Position numbers and translations under genes: made by a program
Notes under the pieces: model-generated
The model's input: only the letters and a program-made list of their open reading frames with translations
Told to the model about the DNA's origin: nothing
Database searches by the model: none
DNA from: Maledivibacter halophilus
Lineage (GTDB): Bacteria; Bacillota; Clostridia; Peptostreptococcales; Caminicellaceae
Direction: 5' to 3'
DNA: 64,000 bases
Assembly (NCBI RefSeq): GCF_900167445.1
Contig: NZ_FUZT01000001.1
Location: 653,839-717,838, forward strand
In this document: in pieces, positions 62,051-64,000 of the stretch
How the letters are laid out: every line of letters begins with the position of its first letter
Numbering within the stretch: position 1 is the first letter of the stretch

Positions 62051-62091
62051 TAAAAGGATTTTTGTGATCGCAGAAATCCTTTTCCTTTTTC
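62051..62091 (+). terminator. Terminator of the kinase/NtrC operon
   Basis: AAAAGGATTT and AAATCCTTTT with inner TTG/CAG pairing form the stem around TGATCG, followed by TCCTTTTTC. Confidence 0.85.
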
Positions 62092-62171
62092 AAAAGAAAA
62101 TTCAGTATTTTCAACCTCTTTAAAAGATTCCAAGAAATTAACAAGAGTATTAGTTAATAAAATTTAATAAT

Positions 62172-62187
62172 TGGCATATATGTTGCT
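62172..62187 (+). promoter_or_regulatory. Sigma-54 (-24/-12) promoter of the second TAXI gene
   Basis: TGGCAT, five bases, TTGCT matches the sigma-54 consensus TGGCAC-N5-TTGCW, with GG and GC exactly 12 bases apart. It lies between the NtrC-type gene and the TAXI gene, which starts 358 bases downstream after a repeat-filled leader. Confidence 0.85.
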
Positions 62188-62276
62188 TTAATAAAAGATA
62201 AAGAAATATAGTTTTTTAAAAGTTGAAAAGTAGTAAAGTTTTTTTTATCTAGAGTTGTAATTAGTGGAGGTGATTA

Positions 62277-62318
62277 ATGGATAAAATAGTAGCTATATTA
62301 TGTAGTGAAACAAATTGA
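62277..62318 (+). other. Short translated-looking frame cut off by a repeat
   Basis: ATG 62277 follows an excellent ribosome-binding site (GTGGAGGTGATTA) but encodes only MDKIVAILCSETN. The last codons lie in the palindromic repeat beginning at 62303. It may be the start of a gene destroyed by the repeat, or a leader peptide of the TAXI transcript. Confidence 0.35.
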
Positions 62319-62486
62319 AAGATATATAAATTAAATTTTGAGATTGTTTCACTATAGATGTTCCAGTAAAATAGTTAATTTATACATCTCAAAAATCCTT
62401 AGAAACACTGGATATTTTGATACGTATAAATTAAGTTTTACTATGGGAAATCTATATAGATATTCCAGTAAAATAGTTAATTTATT
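62303..62486. repeat. Palindromic repeat family 2, composite copy B
   Basis: TAGTGAAACAAATTGAAA starts one unit and TTGTTTCACTATAG ends it. A second hairpin (TTAATTTATACATCTCAAAA and TTTTGATACGTATAAATTAA) follows. TTCCAGTAAAATAGTTAATTTAT-type text then occurs as a direct repeat at about 62361 and 62463. Related to 20976-21080. The element occupies the leader between the sigma-54 promoter and the TAXI gene. Confidence 0.7.
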
Positions 62487-62544
62487 AAACTTTAAAGTTG
62501 TTTATCTTTATAAGAAAATTTAAAAAATAGAGGAGGGTTTAACT

Positions 62545-63546
62545 TTGAAAAAATTTAGTAAGATGTTTTCATTTGCTATAGTAATTTTATTAGTTATTGG
62601 CTTATTAGCTGGATGTGGTCAGGGTTCTCCTGCTGATGAAGGAAAAGAAGAAGCTAAAGAGGAGATCGTTAGGGTTTCTTTAGCCACTGGGGGAACAGCA
62701 GGAACATATTATCCTATTGGTTCTGGTATTACTGCAATTGTTACTAAATATGTAGAGGGCGTAGAAGCTACTGCGGAATCAACAGGTGCTTCAGTGGCAA
62801 ACAGTAAAATGTTAAGAAACGGGGAAATTGAATTCATACTTTGTTCTGCAAGTACAGCTTCATCTGCTTACAACGGGAAAGAAACCTTTGAAGGAAAACC
62901 AGTAGATAATATGAGAGGTATTGCATCTTTATATCCGGAAGTATTTCAATTTGTGGTATTGGAGTCTTCAGGATTAGAAAAAGTTACTGATTTAAAAGGT
63001 AAAAAGGTTGCTGTCGGGGCAGCTGGTAGTGGAACTGAAAGAATATCAAAATTATTATTAGAAGCCCATGGTATAACCTATGATGATATTGAGCCACAGT
63101 TTTTAGGATTTGGTGAAGCCGTTACAGCTTTAAAGGATAGATTGATAGATTGTGCAATTGTTGGTTCAGGACTTCCTACATCTGCTGTTGTAGATGCCTC
63201 AGCAAGCTTGGATATTAATTTATTAGAAGTTGACAAGCAATCTATGGAAAAAGCGACTGAAGAATATAAATTTCTTAAATTAGAAACCATTTCTGAAGGC
63301 ACTTATAATGGAGTTAATAAAGATGTATTGACTGTGGCCACTCCTGCCTTATTTATAACTAGTGAAGATATGGATGAAGAAATTGTTTACAAAATTACAA
63401 AGGAATTGTTTGAAAACATTGAAGAACTAGAAAGAGTACATGCTCAAGGTAAAAATATAAAATTAGAAACTGCTGTAGAAGCAATGTCAGTTCCTTTGCA
63501 TCCTGGTGCTGAGAAATATTATAAGGAAAAGGGTATTTTAAAATAA
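62545..63546 (+). CDS. Second TAXI-family TRAP substrate-binding lipoprotein
   Basis: TTG 62545 with GGAGGG eight bases upstream encodes 333 residues. Lipobox LLAGCGQ, the TAXI motif ATGGTAGTYYPIGSGITAIVTKY, GKKVAVGAAGSGTERISKLLLEAHGITYDDI and the C-terminal SVPLHPGAEKYYKEKG are shared with the copy at 38483-39484; by eye about half the residues agree. Control differs: this one lies behind a sigma-54 promoter. A DUF1850 gene follows and the permease presumably lies beyond the window. Confidence 0.93.
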   Translation: MKKFSKMFSFAIVILLVIGLLAGCGQGSPADEGKEEAKEEIVRVSLATGGTAGTYYPIGSGITAIVTKYVEGVEATAESTGASVANSKMLRNGEIEFILCSASTASSAYNGKETFEGKPVDNMRGIASLYPEVFQFVVLESSGLEKVTDLKGKKVAVGAAGSGTERISKLLLEAHGITYDDIEPQFLGFGEAVTALKDRLIDCAIVGSGLPTSAVVDASASLDINLLEVDKQSMEKATEEYKFLKLETISEGTYNGVNKDVLTVATPALFITSEDMDEEIVYKITKELFENIEELERVHAQGKNIKLETAVEAMSVPLHPGAEKYYKEKGILK

Positions 63547-63554
63547 TTTAATAG

Positions 63555-63575
63555 TGCACCTCTAATTATGAGGTG
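63555..63575 (+). terminator. Small hairpin between TAXI and DUF1850 genes
   Basis: GCACCTC and GAGGTGC pair around TAATTAT. No T-run follows, so it more likely tunes mRNA levels or protects the upstream message than ends transcription. Confidence 0.5.
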
Positions 63576-63604
63576 CCTCCTAACATTATCAGGAGATGGT
63601 TTAT

Positions 63605-64000
63605 TTGAAGAAAACAAAAATACTAACAGCATTAATATTGATAATATTTGTAGTAATTATACTAATTAGACCAGTTAATGTTTTTACTATTAAAAACTAT
63701 CATGATGATGAAGTTCTTTTAAGAAAAAAGATTCATGCCGGGTATGAATTTGCCACATTAATTAAGCATTCAGTTCACAAAACCCCGGTATATGAATATT
63801 ACAAAATAGATAAAAACGGAAAAATGCTTATTACAGGTACTGCTTTAATGGATTTAGGATGGGGCGTTCCATCAACATTTGATTATGATTTTAAATTTGA
63901 AAACAATATGATAGTTATAGAAAATATAAATAAGATAATTGAATTCCTTCCCTTTAGGATTAGTTATATAGCTAAGCCCCGTCTAATTCTAAATAATAAA
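63605..64000 (+). CDS. DUF1850 protein, N-terminal part (runs off the window)
   Basis: TTG 63605 with AGGAG nine bases upstream opens 132 codons that continue past the window edge. A membrane anchor (LTALILIIFVVIILI) is followed by DUF1850 text: EFATLIKHSVHKTPVYEYYKID, then TALMDLGWGVPSTFDYDF. It resembles the protein at 41607-42119 and lies in line with the TAXI gene, as is usual for these transporters. Confidence 0.82.
   Translation, partial: MKKTKILTALILIIFVVIILIRPVNVFTIKNYHDDEVLLRKKIHAGYEFATLIKHSVHKTPVYEYYKIDKNGKMLITGTALMDLGWGVPSTFDYDFKFENNMIVIENINKIIEFLPFRISYIAKPRLILNNK

Overview
The window comes from a low-GC, spore-forming anaerobic Firmicute of the Clostridia. The very AT-rich intergenic DNA, strong GGAGG-type ribosome-binding sites with many TTG starts, a Spo0E-like sporulation phosphatase, reverse rubrerythrin and TAXI-type TRAP transporters all fit this. 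A Tissierella-like relative is possible, but that is a guess. No rRNA, tRNA or CRISPR was seen.

Layout. 0-9 kb: end of an FtsX-type permease, a DUF3307/SatD pair with tandem palindromes, an M23 peptidase, a nitrilase-family enzyme, a diguanylate cyclase, a glutamate-synthase-like FMN enzyme and an XRE regulator. 9-19 kb: a Spo0E-like gene behind a promoter with a LexA-like box, PerR and reverse rubrerythrin, adenine deaminase behind a purine riboswitch, a eukaryotic-type HisRS behind a His-His-His leader peptide and attenuator, signal peptidase I, methionine aminopeptidase and a probable structured RNA. 19-30 kb: a membrane pseudokinase-like protein, a YhaO/YhaN (SbcCD-like) pair and a MacAB-like export operon.

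30.8-42.3 kb is an inserted element of about 11.5 kb. It cuts a SsuC/TauC-type ABC permease gene into two halves that rejoin in frame. It carries a large serine recombinase at one end and, as cargo, an M24 peptidase, a sodium/solute symporter, a LytS/LytTR two-component pair, a TAXI-TRAP transporter and a DUF1850 protein.

43.3-58.3 kb is a flavin-based extracellular electron transfer locus: a PplA-like flavinylated lipoprotein, an FmnB-like flavin transferase, a membrane NDH-2, EetB, polyprenyl synthase, a UbiD/UbiA/UbiX quinone module, an ABC importer without its own binding protein, a second FMN-binding lipoprotein and a CitA/CitB-type two-component pair. Together they would move electrons from NADH to a (demethyl)menaquinone-type quinone and then to surface flavins. 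58.5-64 kb holds a second sensor kinase and an NtrC-type activator. They are followed by repeated upstream sites and a textbook sigma-54 promoter ahead of a second TAXI binding protein and the start of a DUF1850 gene.

Three families of short palindromic repeats are scattered through the window. One has at least four copies, and one of those copies supplies the stop codon of lepB.
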